8,970 nt of DNA from Oligoflexaceae bacterium. GTDB lineage: Bacteria > Bdellovibrionota_B > Oligoflexia > Oligoflexales > Oligoflexaceae. A program made the position numbers and the translations under genes. The notes under the pieces are model-generated. The model had not been told where the DNA came from. It ran no database searches and saw only the letters and a list, made by a program, of their open reading frames with translations. The stretch lies in contig CANJJY010000167.1 of NCBI GenBank assembly GCA_947474445.1, positions 1 to 8,970 of the forward strand, written 5' to 3'. Within the stretch, counting starts at the first letter, position 1, and each line of letters opens with the position of its first letter. Below, in pieces: positions 1-5,024 of the stretch.

Positions 1-516
1 AAAGTCCCAGGCTATCAAAAAAGCCGTCACAAAGATTGCGAGCAGATTGAAACCGGGAATCACTAAAAGTCCTAGGGAACACATCAATATCAAAAGAACT
101 TTCTTCAACTCTTCCGGAATGAGACGCAAAGATCTCCAGAAAGAAATTTCCACAACGGAACCGCGCAGATCGCGTTCGATGGCACAGGACACCCGTTCGT
201 AGATAGGGGCCGACACAATGTTAGCCACCAAAAGACTCATCAGTACCGACATGATCAAAGCCACCAGATACAAAAGACCTTTACAGATCAAATAAAGAAA
301 AGTCCAAGCCCAGCCCGTTCCCGGTTCGAAGAGAAGATGCCGGACAATATCCGAGCGAAACTCTACAAACAAAAATCCCGCCCCTAGCATCAACACAAGT
401 CCGAGCAGACTGGGAATGAAGAGCAAGCCCAGATAGAGAGGATGTTGTCGCAGCCATTTCAATCCACTCCAGAAAAAACCGCTGCCGCGCAGCAGCTCAC
501 GCAAAGGGTGCACCAT
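1..516 (-). CDS. CysZ/EI24-like multi-pass membrane protein (3' end outside window)
   Basis: The frame is open from an ATG at 516 to the left edge, giving 172 residues without a stop. Hydrophobic segments lie at about residues 27-51, 71-103 and 139-172, with basic and amphipathic stretches between them. The segment after the second hydrophobic stretch (LLVANIVSAPIYERVS, about residues 95-110) matches the 'leave the membrane, Ala/Pro, Tyr-Glu/Asp-Arg' signature of the EI24/CysZ domain family. CysZ itself is an inner-membrane sulfate transporter that feeds cysteine synthesis, but many family members outside enterobacteria have no assigned substrate, so sulfate transport is not claimed. Family proteins are usually about 230-280 residues, so roughly a third is missing beyond the edge. 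The ribosome-binding site is weak (AGGG about 11 bases upstream), and the frame stays open further upstream, so the start is moderately certain. It is divergent from the gene at 824. Confidence 0.7.
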   Translation of the reverse strand, partial: MVHPLRELLRGSGFFWSGLKWLRQHPLYLGLLFIPSLLGLVLMLGAGFLFVEFRSDIVRHLLFEPGTGWAWTFLYLICKGLLYLVALIMSVLMSLLVANIVSAPIYERVSCAIERDLRGSVVEISFWRSLRLIPEELKKVLLILMCSLGLLVIPGFNLLAIFVTAFLIAWDF

Positions 517-823
517 TTCTATCTGCCCTGTCTTCTTTATTGACTCGCCTTCTGTGCCGATACCATGAATGCCCCTAAACGAAGGCCGAGAGGGCTTTGA
601 CTGATGAGTGGCTATCCATGTGTCTCTCATCCTCAATCTACGCACTCTTGCGAAAAAACTAAAGAGACATCCCATGCAGGGACAGAGCAGCAAGCGATGG
701 ACAACCCTCAAACCATACATTGATATGGTGCTCTATTCTTTTAATCGTATTTCTCTGTTTGGGAAAGACAAAATCATCGGCGGCGAGCTTTTTCTTGAAG
801 AAGTCTGGGGGAGACGTGCCCTC
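517..823. other. Divergent intergenic region, no gene seen
   Basis: This 307-base stretch separates the membrane protein from the secreted TolB/FlgT-like gene. The plus-strand frame of the latter stays open back to a GTG at 608. The upstream part has AT-richer, uncoding-like composition, no Shine-Dalgarno before its candidate starts (608, 674, 725), and lies before an evident signal peptide, so I treat it as leader DNA. A TTGATA at 720-725 resembles a -35 box, but no convincing -10 follows at 16-18 bases. No terminator hairpin, riboswitch or RNA gene was recognised. Confidence 0.4.
807..813 (+). promoter_or_regulatory. Ribosome-binding site that decides the start at 824
   Basis: GGGGGAG lies 10 bases before ATG 824. 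None of the upstream in-frame starts at 608, 674 or 725 has a comparable site, so this supports the shorter protein that begins with the signal peptide. Confidence 0.5.
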
Positions 824-2047
824 ATGCTTTTCTGGGTCACCGGAATCCTGACCTGCGCTCCCCTTCAAGCGGCGGAGGCCGCCTCGCCGACAGTTGCCCT
901 CCTGCCCTGGCAACTCATCGGCTGGGACGGTGAATTCGCCGTCCGCCATCGACAGGTCCTCGCCTCGCTCCACGAAGAGCTCCGTGCTCTCTGGTTAGAC
1001 CAGGGCCAGACTCTCAATCGCTGGGTGAACGACCAGGGACGCACCCAGAGCATCAACGAGGCCCATCTCAGCCAAAGCATCTGGGTTGGAGCCTCGCGCA
1101 GTCAGCTGGGATTTGATGCCTATCTGATTCCTATCCTCTGCCCCCTCGGCGACAGCCTGGTCATCGCTCTCCAATTGGTCGATCTCCGCACCCAAATCAT
1201 TCTGGCTGGCGCCCAGTTCCTCGCGCCGCGAGGGACCTGGGAGGGTCCTCGCTCGGCTCCGCCGCTTGAACCCATCGCCCTCGTCCTAAAAAAACTGATG
1301 CAGGATGTCGAAGTGGGCGCGATCCGCCGCCATCAACCAGTGCCGACAGATGCCATGAAACTCGGCCTCAAACTTTTGCGAGGCAGCGATACTACCCGAC
1401 AGGGTAGCCTCCAGTGTCACAATACGATGCTCGCGCACAGCCTCATCGAACAGCAGCGGATAACAGCCAGCGTCGGCTCTCTCGAAGCGAGTCACCTCCG
1501 CACACAAATGCGCATCAACGAAGCACCTCAACGCGCGACGCGCACTCTAGCGATCGATTGGGGCCGCTACCCCGAAGGTCCAGAAAAATTTCCCTTTGAT
1601 GCGCGCTGGAGCGAAGGAATTCTCGGCGCTTCGATCGATCCATCGATCACAGGCGAGGTGACTCTCAACCGCGCGATGCATCGCTTCGAAGCACCGCCGG
1701 TTCTAGTCGACCTCTTGCGCGCCGAGAAAAACCAGCTGCTGCTCGCCGACCTGCCACAGATCTCTCGCATCGACAAGGCCTGGGTCTACCTCGATCGCGG
1801 CCGCGCCTATGGACTTGATCTCGACGATCGCCTGGTCGTCAACGATGGGCAGCGTGACGTTAAGGGGCATGTTGTCGGCTTTTTCGGCCCGAATTTAGGC
1901 ATCGTTTCTCCGCGCGGTTATCCCATCCACGAAGGCGCGATCGTCTATATCCGCAAGGGTCAAAAGCAGGTGAAGCTCGGTGATTCTCTCCGTTTTGATA
2001 CCAAAACTTTTCCAACGCCATGGCCGCCGCGCAAGACGGCGCCTTGA
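824..2047 (+). CDS. Secreted protein with TolB/FlgT-like features
   Basis: The product has 407 residues. I place the start at ATG 824 because GGGGGAG (807-813) sits 10 bases upstream and a signal-peptide-like hydrophobic stretch begins at once, with an Ala-Glu-Ala cleavage site near residue 19. The mature N-terminal part (about 21-135) has the pattern of TolB/FlgT-type periplasmic domains: 'VALLPW', a helix, then 'AYLIPILCPLGDSLVIALQLVDLRTQ', split here as AYLIPILCPLG and DSLVIALQLVDL, a typical 'report a value, sum it over components' strand pair. A middle region (about 160-310) is not recognised. The C-terminal segment (about 318-393) begins with VYLDRGRAYGLDLDDRL, like the 'V-x-L-x-x-G-x-x-x-G-V-x-x-G-D' start of FlgT C-terminal domains, followed by a possible duplicated strand-rich barrel. 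A role in a periplasmic or flagellar envelope assembly is inference. It stands alone and ends inside its own terminator. Confidence 0.6.
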   Translation: MLFWVTGILTCAPLQAAEAASPTVALLPWQLIGWDGEFAVRHRQVLASLHEELRALWLDQGQTLNRWVNDQGRTQSINEAHLSQSIWVGASRSQLGFDAYLIPILCPLGDSLVIALQLVDLRTQIILAGAQFLAPRGTWEGPRSAPPLEPIALVLKKLMQDVEVGAIRRHQPVPTDAMKLGLKLLRGSDTTRQGSLQCHNTMLAHSLIEQQRITASVGSLEASHLRTQMRINEAPQRATRTLAIDWGRYPEGPEKFPFDARWSEGILGASIDPSITGEVTLNRAMHRFEAPPVLVDLLRAEKNQLLLADLPQISRIDKAWVYLDRGRAYGLDLDDRLVVNDGQRDVKGHVVGFFGPNLGIVSPRGYPIHEGAIVYIRKGQKQVKLGDSLRFDTKTFPTPWPPRKTAP

Positions 2048-2067
2048 TCCGCGGTTCTTTTTTTTTT
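2027..2067 (+). terminator. Probable intrinsic terminator of the TolB/FlgT-like gene
   Basis: CCGCG+CAAG (2027-2035) pairs with CTTG (2043-2046) and, after a 3-base bulge, CGCGG (2050-2054), around a 7-base loop. TTC and ten consecutive T follow (2058-2067). The stem includes the last codons and stop codon of the gene. The minus strand has no T run beyond the stem, so it should act only on plus-strand transcription. The bulge lowers confidence. Confidence 0.5.
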
Positions 2068-2095
2068 AAATTTTCGCCATTTCAAAAACTTGGAT

Positions 2096-3052
2096 TTAAT
2101 CCCCGCCTGATTCCAAGTTCCAATGTTGATCGAGGGCTGCGAGCTGAGCATCCAGGCAATCGAGCCGAGCTTTTTGATCGAGATGAGTCGGAAAGGGCTG
2201 AATCTTGAGGGCGAGATAGGCCGGCGGATCGGGGATGAGACGCTTCGCCACTTTCTTCACTTCTGCGAGCGTCAAAAGACCTCTTTGAGGATCCCAGACT
2301 GCTTGGCTTTGAAGGGAGATCGGCGCATGATTGTCCTGCCAATCACCATAGATGGGATCGCCCACTGCGGTCCCTGAGAAAATAAAACTGCGCAAGGTGC
2401 CGCGCGCCTTGATCATCTCCACATGAGCCAGCGCTCCGTTTACATCGCGCATTTCAAGCACGGAACGCCCCCAATTCACCCCATGAGCGACCGGTAGTCC
2501 CTCAGTAGCCGTGAGCTCCTCGTCGAGGGCGAGAAAACCTTTCACGCTGGTTTCAGGACTTCGAAACGCATCGCAGTGCTCGAGGATCAGGTCGGCGCCC
2601 CCCCACTCCCAGGTGCAGATCTCTTCGAGCGAATGGCGGAGATTCTGCCCATCGCTGATGACAGCCGCTGACCGTCGGGCAGGCCCGCTGTGAAGATGCA
2701 CAGCACACACCGCACGCCTCCCCAAATGCTCGTGGACAGCGGCCACGGCTCTTTGCGCCTTCCGAGCCAACTGCATCGCTGCAGCGCGTCCCTCGGCCGT
2801 TCGCGAGGCCAAACCAAAATCAGATTGCCGAGCCAAGCTTTGCATCGTCGCCGGCAGGAGCGTTAAAATATAATCCCAAGACCGCGGCAGGTTCTGCAGC
2901 CATGTCTCATCGATCGTATCGGGAAGAGGAATCTCCAAACCACGAATCGAGCGTAGGGCTAAGAGTCTTTCCCGCCACGCGCGACGCTCCGACTCTGTCC
3001 AAGGATCGAGCGTCGCATGCAGGGCATAGGCTCCTAGCCACCATCGTGTCAT
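2096..3052 (-). CDS. DUF4862 family protein, predicted TIM-barrel-like
   Basis: The 318-residue product matches my memory of DUF4862 proteins along its length: 'GAYA' near residue 7, RGLEIPL (37-43), SWDYILTLLPATM (58-70), FGLAS and GRAAA (79-93), VHLHSGP (118-124), WEWGGADLILEHCDAF (148-163), a KGFLALDEE-like segment (171-179), GVNWGRS (191-197), FIFSG (223-227), a D-x-x-H motif (239-242) and a final YLALKI strand (279-284). The spaced E40, H121, E158/H159/D161, N193, H242 and K283 look like the ligand set of a metal-dependent sugar-phosphate isomerase/epimerase-type barrel, but no reaction has been established and none is claimed. The start is ATG 3052, 15 bases after the stop of the lipoprotein gene, with AAGGGA just upstream, so the two are almost certainly co-transcribed. 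No terminator is evident after the stop. Confidence 0.8.
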   Translation of the reverse strand: MTRWWLGAYALHATLDPWTESERRAWRERLLALRSIRGLEIPLPDTIDETWLQNLPRSWDYILTLLPATMQSLARQSDFGLASRTAEGRAAAMQLARKAQRAVAAVHEHLGRRAVCAVHLHSGPARRSAAVISDGQNLRHSLEEICTWEWGGADLILEHCDAFRSPETSVKGFLALDEELTATEGLPVAHGVNWGRSVLEMRDVNGALAHVEMIKARGTLRSFIFSGTAVGDPIYGDWQDNHAPISLQSQAVWDPQRGLLTLAEVKKVAKRLIPDPPAYLALKIQPFPTHLDQKARLDCLDAQLAALDQHWNLESGGD

Positions 3053-3067
3053 TATTATTCTTTTCCC

Positions 3068-3412
3068 TTATTGACCTGATCCACCGGGAGCCGCCTGGGC
3101 AGAACAATCGACTTTTGCTTCATCGAAGGGCAGCTGCTTTTCACAGGCAAACCGCCGAGCCAACTTCATCGCTTCGCAGCGGTTGCTGGCCGCAAAACTT
3201 TCTTTTTCGAAACGGCAGGTCGTGGGAAGATATTCGCGCGTGCAAAAGCTTCGATCGGTGCAATCTGCTTTTGATGCCTTCACTTCCGTCGCCGATTGTG
3301 GCTTTGAGTCTTCGACTTTTTCCGCGCTTTGGACGCAGGCGGTGAGGCCCAATCCCAAGAGGCTGCCGAGGACCCATGGACGCAGGTTGAAGCTGAAGGT
3401 CGATGAACGCAT
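3068..3412 (-). CDS. Small Cys-rich lipoprotein with a degenerate Kazal-like domain
   Basis: The 114-residue product has a lipoprotein signal peptide: Arg11, a hydrophobic core 12-22, and lipobox L-T-A-C with the lipidated Cys at 26. A Lys/Glu/Ser-rich linker follows (27-50), then a compact domain with six Cys at 51, 57, 66, 79, 90 and 103. CTREYLPTTC (57-66), the later RCEAMKLARR (78-87) and the next Cys at 90 follow the Kazal inhibitor pattern C-x(5)-P-x-x-C ... C-E-A-x(3)-A. The usual Gly and Tyr after the central Cys are absent, so the fold is degenerate or only similar. Start ATG 3412 has GAGGA 7 bases upstream; reading further upstream would enter a terminator hairpin. It heads a two-gene operon with the DUF4862 gene. 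Protease inhibition is only a possibility suggested by the Cys pattern. The protein is probably membrane-anchored and faces the periplasm or exterior. Confidence 0.7.
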   Translation of the reverse strand: MRSSTFSFNLRPWVLGSLLGLGLTACVQSAEKVEDSKPQSATEVKASKADCTDRSFCTREYLPTTCRFEKESFAASNRCEAMKLARRFACEKQLPFDEAKVDCSAQAAPGGSGQ

Positions 3413-3419
3413 AGAATTA

Positions 3420-3424
3420 TCCTC
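3420..3424 (-). promoter_or_regulatory. Ribosome-binding site fixing the lipoprotein start
   Basis: GAGGA on the minus strand lies 7 bases before ATG 3412. It selects this start over the longer open frame reaching back to 3601. Confidence 0.65.
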
Positions 3425-3440
3425 AAAAGAAAGTTCCTTT

Positions 3441-3480
3441 CCTCTTTGATCCGGCGCGGTCAGCAAGCCGGCAAAAGAGG
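3441..3480 (-). promoter_or_regulatory. 40-base inverted repeat in the lipoprotein leader
   Basis: On the minus strand CCTCTTT at 3480-3474 pairs with AAAGAGG at 3447-3441, and CCGGC pairs with GCCGG inside, around an 11-base loop. The repeat ends 17 bases before the Shine-Dalgarno sequence. There is no T run after it, so it is not a terminator. It could be a leader hairpin affecting translation or mRNA stability, or an operator. No promoter was confidently recognised between it and the terminator hairpin at 3557-3591. Confidence 0.4.
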
Positions 3481-3556
3481 AAAAAAGCAAGTATCCCTGG
3501 GAACCTACCATAGCTAACCGACCTCTCCAACCGAGAAGAGGCTTTAAATAGCCTAC

Positions 3557-3591
3557 AAAAAAGTGCCCGCCTTCAGCAGCTGAAAGCGGGC
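3557..3591 (-). terminator. Intrinsic terminator (minus strand), promoter-distal of two
   Basis: On the minus strand GCCCGC, one mismatch, TTCA, a 5-base loop, TGAA, the mismatch, GCGGGC form an 11-pair stem, then AC and six T (3562-3557). This is a textbook Rho-independent terminator. It stops minus-strand transcripts arriving from beyond 3600, before the lipoprotein gene. Confidence 0.75.
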
Positions 3592-3614
3592 CAAGTGGCA
3601 TTCACGTTTGAGTG

Positions 3615-3727
3615 AATAAAAACAGCCGGGCCCTTGGATAGGGGCTCGGTAAAACGTAGGCTGCCCATGTCCCTCGTGAGCCATCATCTAGCTCGTTTGA
3701 AACACGCACAAAGTTGTTACGCTTCAG
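3615..3727 (-). ncRNA. Candidate small RNA of about 110 nt, minus strand
   Basis: Bounded by the promoter-like TTGTCT/TATATT and the first minus-strand terminator. Internal pairing includes CGAGC with GCTC around a 9-base loop near 3678-3695, and the terminal hairpin. I recognise no known RNA family. Alternatively it is a long, attenuated leader of the lipoprotein operon, because the next minus-strand gene is the lipoprotein. Both the promoter and the RNA are inferred. Confidence 0.25.
3618..3649 (-). terminator. Intrinsic terminator (minus strand), promoter-proximal of two
   Basis: On the minus strand CCG-A-GCCC (3649-3642) pairs with GGGC-C-CGG (3633-3626), seven pairs with one mismatch and an 8-base loop. 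CTG and five T follow (3622-3618). It lies about 55 bases upstream of the second terminator in transcription order. With no minus-strand protein gene nearer than PilZ (stop at 3928), it probably ends a non-coding transcript. Confidence 0.6.
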
Positions 3728-3741
3728 TTAGACAATATAGA
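3714..3741 (+). promoter_or_regulatory. Candidate sigma-70 promoter, plus strand
   Basis: TTGTTA (3714-3719), a 16-base spacer, then TATAGA (3736-3741); each box matches the consensus at 4 of 6 positions. The predicted start is near 3748, and the transcript would meet a hairpin terminator at 3827-3857. Confidence 0.3.
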
Positions 3742-3761
3742 GGGTGCAGGTCGCGAGACAA
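3734..3761 (-). promoter_or_regulatory. Candidate sigma-70 promoter, minus strand
   Basis: TTGTCT (3761-3756), a 16-base spacer, then TATATT (3739-3734). Transcription would begin near 3727 and run into the terminators at 3618-3649 and 3557-3591. The -10 box overlaps that of the plus-strand candidate. Confidence 0.35.
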
Positions 3762-3857
3762 GCTAATTCCTGGTCGGCCTTGGGTAGAATACCTGTGCGC
3801 GTAGGGACTCTAGAAGACGGTGGTCCAAGCCGCTTTTCAAAGAAAAGTGGCTTTTGT
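3748..3857 (+). ncRNA. Candidate small RNA of about 110 nt, plus strand
   Basis: Bounded by the promoter-like TTGTTA/TATAGA and the terminator hairpin at 3827-3857. GCAGGT (near 3746-3751) can pair with ACCTGT (3791-3796), and GGAC with GTCC downstream (3805-3825), so a folded RNA is possible. No known family was recognised. A short open frame (3667-3804) crosses the region but has little coding character. Confidence 0.25.
3827..3857 (+). terminator. Probable intrinsic terminator, plus strand
   Basis: AAGCCGCTTTTC (3827-3838) pairs with GAAAAGTGGCTT (3842-3853) around a 3-base loop, 12 pairs including one G-U. A short T-rich tail overlaps the stem end (3852-3857). The tail is weaker than in the minus-strand terminators. 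There is no protein gene upstream on this strand since 2047, so it would have to serve a non-coding transcript. Confidence 0.5.
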
Positions 3858-3927
3858 ATCGCCATATTAGATGAGTCGGGAAGGACAAGTCAGAAAGAAC
3901 AACAAGAAGAGACTTGATGCCATCGAT

Positions 3928-4227
3928 CTATTTCACATCTATAAACCGAAAACCCATCCGCAGCACTTTATCGTCGAGTTCTTTTTCCCAGAGAAGCTCG
4001 GCTTTAAGAGGTGCAATCCTCCCCACTTTGACTCGATAGGTCGCCCCAACCGTGAGGCCGACGCTTCTCAAGCAAACGACACTGAATCCGCCCATCGATT
4101 CATCGACCAGCAAAGCGGCATCTTGAAATTCAAACTCTTGTTGGTTTAAATTCTTGTCGATTTGGACAAAATCGCCTGCATCGGGTCCAAATCGTATATA
4201 TTTACGCGTATTGGCTTTTTCTCCCAC
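3928..4227 (-). CDS. Single-domain PilZ c-di-GMP-binding protein
   Basis: The 99-residue product is a lone PilZ domain. Both c-di-GMP motifs are present: R-x-x-x-R as RKYIR near the N-terminus (residues 8-12) and [DN]-x-S-x-x-G as DESMGG (42-47), followed by the strand-rich barrel with 'GATYRVKVG' and a final 'LRMGFRFID'. It should therefore bind c-di-GMP and pass the signal to a partner protein; the partner is not visible here. The start chosen is GTG 4227, because GAGGGGAG lies 5 bases upstream. The longer frame from GTG 4257 would begin upstream of the likely transcription start of the extended -10 promoter at 4259-4267. It is divergent from thpR and followed by the non-coding block. A link to the type IV pilin-like operon is plausible only by function. 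Confidence 0.8.
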   Translation of the reverse strand: MGEKANTRKYIRFGPDAGDFVQIDKNLNQQEFEFQDAALLVDESMGGFSVVCLRSVGLTVGATYRVKVGRIAPLKAELLWEKELDDKVLRMGFRFIDVK

Positions 4228-4232
4228 GGTCT

Positions 4233-4240
4233 CTCCCCTC
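4233..4240 (-). promoter_or_regulatory. Ribosome-binding site deciding the GTG start of the PilZ gene
   Basis: GAGGGGAG on the minus strand, 5 bases before GTG 4227. The alternative GTG at 4257 has no such site. Confidence 0.55.
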
Positions 4241-4258
4241 TCTGACTCATTTAACACC

Positions 4259-4267
4259 AGTATAACA
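4259..4267 (-). promoter_or_regulatory. Extended -10 promoter for the PilZ gene
   Basis: TGT-TATACT on the minus strand is an extended -10 element (TGn plus a 5/6 match to TATAAT). Transcription would start near 4252, giving a leader of about 25 bases before GTG 4227. No -35 box of note precedes it. The same TATA core reads TATAAC on the plus strand, towards thpR, without a supporting -35. Confidence 0.4.
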
Positions 4268-4316
4268 AGAATCGGCGACGGAGCGAGTTGAAAATGGGGG
4301 CAGAAATCAGATCTCC

Positions 4317-4322
4317 AGGAGG
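4317..4322 (+). promoter_or_regulatory. Consensus Shine-Dalgarno of thpR
   Basis: AGGAGG, 10 bases before ATG 4333. It selects this start over the in-frame TTG 4288 and ATG 4294. Confidence 0.75.
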
Positions 4323-4332
4323 CAGTTTTCTC

Positions 4333-4908
4333 ATGGCTTTCTTCGCACTAGGACTGCCCGCGGCAGGGCAAAGCACTCTGGACCTCGCACTCAAAGACTG
4401 GCGTCTGTCCTTCCCTGAAGTCAACTGGATGCATCCCGAGGACTATCACATCACTCTTTGCTTTTTAGGGGGTCTCGATCCCGTGACGTCCCATAAGCTT
4501 CAGGCTTCCTTCGCCGCAGATGCCCCAGGCGTTCCCAGCTTCTCACTCGCTCTCTCAGGCTTTCAAAGTTTCGCCTCCGGGCGCAGCGAAGTCATTCTCT
4601 GGATTGGAATCAAAGACCAAGACCCCGCTCTCTCAGCTTTGCACGAGCAATTAAAGGCACGCGCTCTAGCCGCAGGATACCCGGTGGACCAGAGGACCTA
4701 TCGCGCCCATCTCACCTTGGGTCGCGTGCCGCGCGCCCTGGCCGGTCTTGTGCTCAATGCCTGGGCGGCAGCGCCACTTTTCACAGCCGGCCCATTTAAT
4801 TTCAGGAGCTACCAACTGATGGAAAGACGAAAGAGCAAACCAATCGAAGCGGCGCGAGACAGTGAACCTCTGTATAAAATCCTCGCCGATTATCCCCTCC
4901 TTCCCTGA
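4333..4908 (+). CDS. thpR: RNA 2',3'-cyclic phosphodiesterase (LigT/2H family)
   Basis: The 191-residue product is a complete 2H-superfamily phosphoesterase of the LigT/ThpR type. It opens with MAFFALGLP, equivalent to the 'R-x-F-x-A-L-x-L-P' start of the family. Both catalytic H-x-T-x motifs are present: HITL at 39-42 (in YHITLCFLG) and HLTL at 126-129 (in RAHLTLGR). The enzyme hydrolyses 2',3'-cyclic phosphate RNA ends to 2'-phosphate and can ligate tRNA half-molecules in vitro; its cellular role is unsettled. Length is normal for the family. Start ATG 4333 is set by AGGAGG (4317-4322) 10 bases upstream; in-frame starts at 4288 (TTG) and 4294 (ATG) would add residues absent from the family. 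The gene is cytoplasmic, divergent from PilZ and separated from the oxidase by 116 bases. Confidence 0.9.
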   Translation: MAFFALGLPAAGQSTLDLALKDWRLSFPEVNWMHPEDYHITLCFLGGLDPVTSHKLQASFAADAPGVPSFSLALSGFQSFASGRSEVILWIGIKDQDPALSALHEQLKARALAAGYPVDQRTYRAHLTLGRVPRALAGLVLNAWAAAPLFTAGPFNFRSYQLMERRKSKPIEAARDSEPLYKILADYPLLP

Positions 4909-4944
4909 TCCTCCTTCTCATCCCCCATCAAGCGTTCCAGCTCT

Positions 4945-4973
4945 TGACAGCTCAGCCTTCCCGGGCCAATCTC
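4945..4973 (+). promoter_or_regulatory. Possible promoter of the oxidase gene
   Basis: A consensus TTGACA -35 box begins near 4945 in the 116-base gap after thpR, but the sequence 17 bases downstream (CAATCT) is a poor -10. The gene may instead be read through from thpR; no terminator was seen between them. Confidence 0.2.
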
Positions 4974-5024
4974 GGCTGCGAAATGAAACGCCAGACCTGA
5001 AGCCACTGACGGAGAAAATTGCCC

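Larger units (their letters stand above)
3413..3927. other. 515-base non-coding block with terminators and promoter-like sites
   Basis: No protein gene with a ribosome-binding site was found between the lipoprotein start and the PilZ gene's stop. The block holds a leader inverted repeat (3441-3480), two tandem minus-strand terminators (3557-3591 and 3618-3649), a small hairpin between them (3601-3616), one plus-strand terminator (3827-3857), and two divergent promoter-like sequences overlapping at 3734-3741. None of the motifs of tRNA, tmRNA, SRP RNA, RNase P RNA or the GEMM riboswitch was recognised. Confidence 0.5.

Noticed and set aside
608..823. N-terminal extension of the TolB/FlgT-like protein from GTG 608 (72 extra residues)
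   Set aside because: There is no ribosome-binding site at 608, 674 or 725, the extension has AT-richer non-coding character, and it would place the signal peptide in the middle of the protein.
2902..3449. Plus-strand open frames of 88 and 147 residues across the lipoprotein operon
   Set aside because: They are antisense to the well-supported lipoprotein and DUF4862 genes and look like frame shadows with no signals of their own.
3413..3601. Upstream extension of the lipoprotein frame to 3601
   Set aside because: It would run through a strong terminator hairpin and bury the lipoprotein signal peptide; GAGGA before 3412 fixes the start.
3553..3687. 44-residue minus-strand open frame starting ATGATG in the non-coding block
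   Set aside because: It spans both terminator hairpins, lacks a clear ribosome-binding site and matches no family I know.
3667..3804. 45-residue plus-strand open frame in the non-coding block
   Set aside because: Weak ribosome-binding site only, crosses both candidate promoters, and shows no recognisable protein features.
3601..3860. Known structured RNA (tRNA, tmRNA, SRP, RNase P, 6S, GEMM riboswitch) in the non-coding block
   Set aside because: None of the characteristic conserved segments of these families was found on either strand; only generic hairpins are supported.
3871..4149. 92-residue plus-strand open frame antisense to the PilZ gene
   Set aside because: No ribosome-binding site, and it lies opposite a PilZ gene with both c-di-GMP motifs intact.
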